Assembly (NCBI GenBank): GCA_028717325.1
Contig: JAQUOB010000086.1
Span: forward strand, 1-5,913
Reading direction: 5' to 3'
Length of the DNA stretch: 5,913 nt
Source of the DNA: Candidatus Margulisiibacteriota bacterium
Lineage (GTDB): Bacteria; Margulisbacteria; WOR-1; O2-12-FULL-45-9; XYB2-FULL-48-7
The position numbers and the translations under genes were made by a program. The number at the start of each line of letters is the position of its first letter. Position 1 is the first letter of the stretch. Below are positions 5,663 through 5,913 of the stretch, piece by piece. Under the pieces are notes generated by a model, which was given only the letters and a program-made list of their open reading frames with translations, had not been told where the DNA came from and ran no database searches.

Positions 5663-5913
5663 ATGCATGAAATGGCACTAGCAAGAGATATCTTGAGGAA
5701 AATTGAGGAAGCGGTTGGTCCCAAGTCCCAAGTCCCAGGCCCCAAACTTTCATACGTTAAGGTTCAGCTGGGCGCGTCGCGCTTCACGCACATGGAAGAG
5801 CTGCAAGAGCTGTTAGCCGATATTGCTAAAGGCACGATCGCCGAGGGTGCCAAGATCGAGTTTGTGATCAGTCCGGTCAAATCGGCCTGCGCTGACTGCG
5901 GCGCCGAGTTTAA
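5663..5913 (+). CDS. hypA: Hydrogenase maturation nickel metallochaperone HypA, 5' part
   Basis: HypA delivers nickel to the hydrogenase large subunit precursor together with HypB. The first 83 residues are present and the gene runs off the window. Diagnostic features are the N-terminal MHE, whose His2 is a nickel ligand, a first amphipathic helix (ALARDILRKIEEAV), the segment IAKGTIAEGAKIEF matching HypA's usual 'xxGTxAEGAxLxI', and the first zinc-binding pair C76-x2-C79 (ACADCG); the second pair would lie beyond the end. The ATG follows the previous stop codon directly, with AAAGGA at 5647-5652 ten nt upstream, so it belongs to the hydrogenase operon. Residues 19-28 (GPKSQVPGPK) are encoded by a 7-nt tandem repeat, and the protein to this point is about 3 residues longer than E. 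coli HypA. The first codons (CTA, AGA, AGG) are rarer in style than those of the rest of the operon. Confidence 0.93.
   Translation, partial: MHEMALARDILRKIEEAVGPKSQVPGPKLSYVKVQLGASRFTHMEELQELLADIAKGTIAEGAKIEFVISPVKSACADCGAEF
5718..5745 (+). repeat. Heptanucleotide tandem repeat inside hypA
   Basis: Four consecutive 7-nt units: GTCCCAA (5718-5724), GTCCCAA (5725-5731), GTCCCAG (5732-5738) and GCCCCAA (5739-5745). The first two are identical and the last two differ at one base each. The unit is not a multiple of three, so the encoded peptide (GPKSQVPGPK) is not itself repetitive, and gain or loss of one unit would shift the hypA frame. It resembles the 7-bp short tandem repeats described in cyanobacteria, although no family membership is shown. 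Confidence 0.8.

Overview
This window is the 3' part of an operon for a membrane-bound group 4 [NiFe] hydrogenase, the Ech/Hyc/Hyf/Mbh superfamily of energy-converting, ferredoxin-linked hydrogenases. All seven genes are on the + strand and closely spaced, and only one gap exceeds 25 bp. In order they are: the C-terminal 309 codons of the catalytic large subunit (1-930); an 83-bp gap filled by two related hairpins in opposite orientation (933-1001); a large NuoL/HyfB-like ion-translocating subunit (1014-2810); a short MbhD/MbhE-like membrane subunit (2815-3264); a NuoK/MrpC-like subunit (3261-3548); an MrpD/NuoN-like ion-translocating subunit (3553-5037); a HycF-like 2x[4Fe-4S] subunit starting at TTG (5063-5662); and the first 83 codons of the nickel-insertion factor HypA (5663 to the window end).

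The parts form a redox-driven ion pump. The iron-sulfur subunit passes electrons, probably from reduced ferredoxin, towards the small subunit (expected upstream). The large subunit reduces protons to H2. The four membrane subunits, which combine complex I-like and Mrp/Mbh-like parts, couple this to H+ or Na+ translocation. HypA, apparently co-transcribed, supplies nickel for the catalytic centre. The large subunit ends in a C-terminal extension after DPCxxCTER, so a HycI-type protease should be encoded elsewhere. The small subunit, the NuoC-like and NuoH-like subunits and any MrpEFG homologues are not in the window.

The organism is an anaerobic or fermentative bacterium with a moderately GC-rich genome. 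CGATCG occurs 12 times, far above the roughly two expected from composition, and a cyanobacterial HIP1-type octamer (GCGATCGC) and a heptanucleotide tandem repeat are also present. These traits would fit a non-photosynthetic lineage related to Cyanobacteria (for example the Margulisbacteria/WOR-1 'Saganbacteria' group), but this is only a low-confidence guess.

The most notable observations are: (i) the paired hairpins, related as reverse complements with compensating base changes; (ii) loss of the canonical transmembrane-helix-5 glutamate in the NuoL-like subunit, while the second antiporter-like subunit keeps all its key residues; (iii) a 7-nt tandem repeat inside hypA whose unit length would shift the reading frame; and (iv) the CGATCG over-representation. 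No mobile element, RNA gene or CRISPR array is seen. The only non-coding stretch of any size is the 83-bp hairpin gap.
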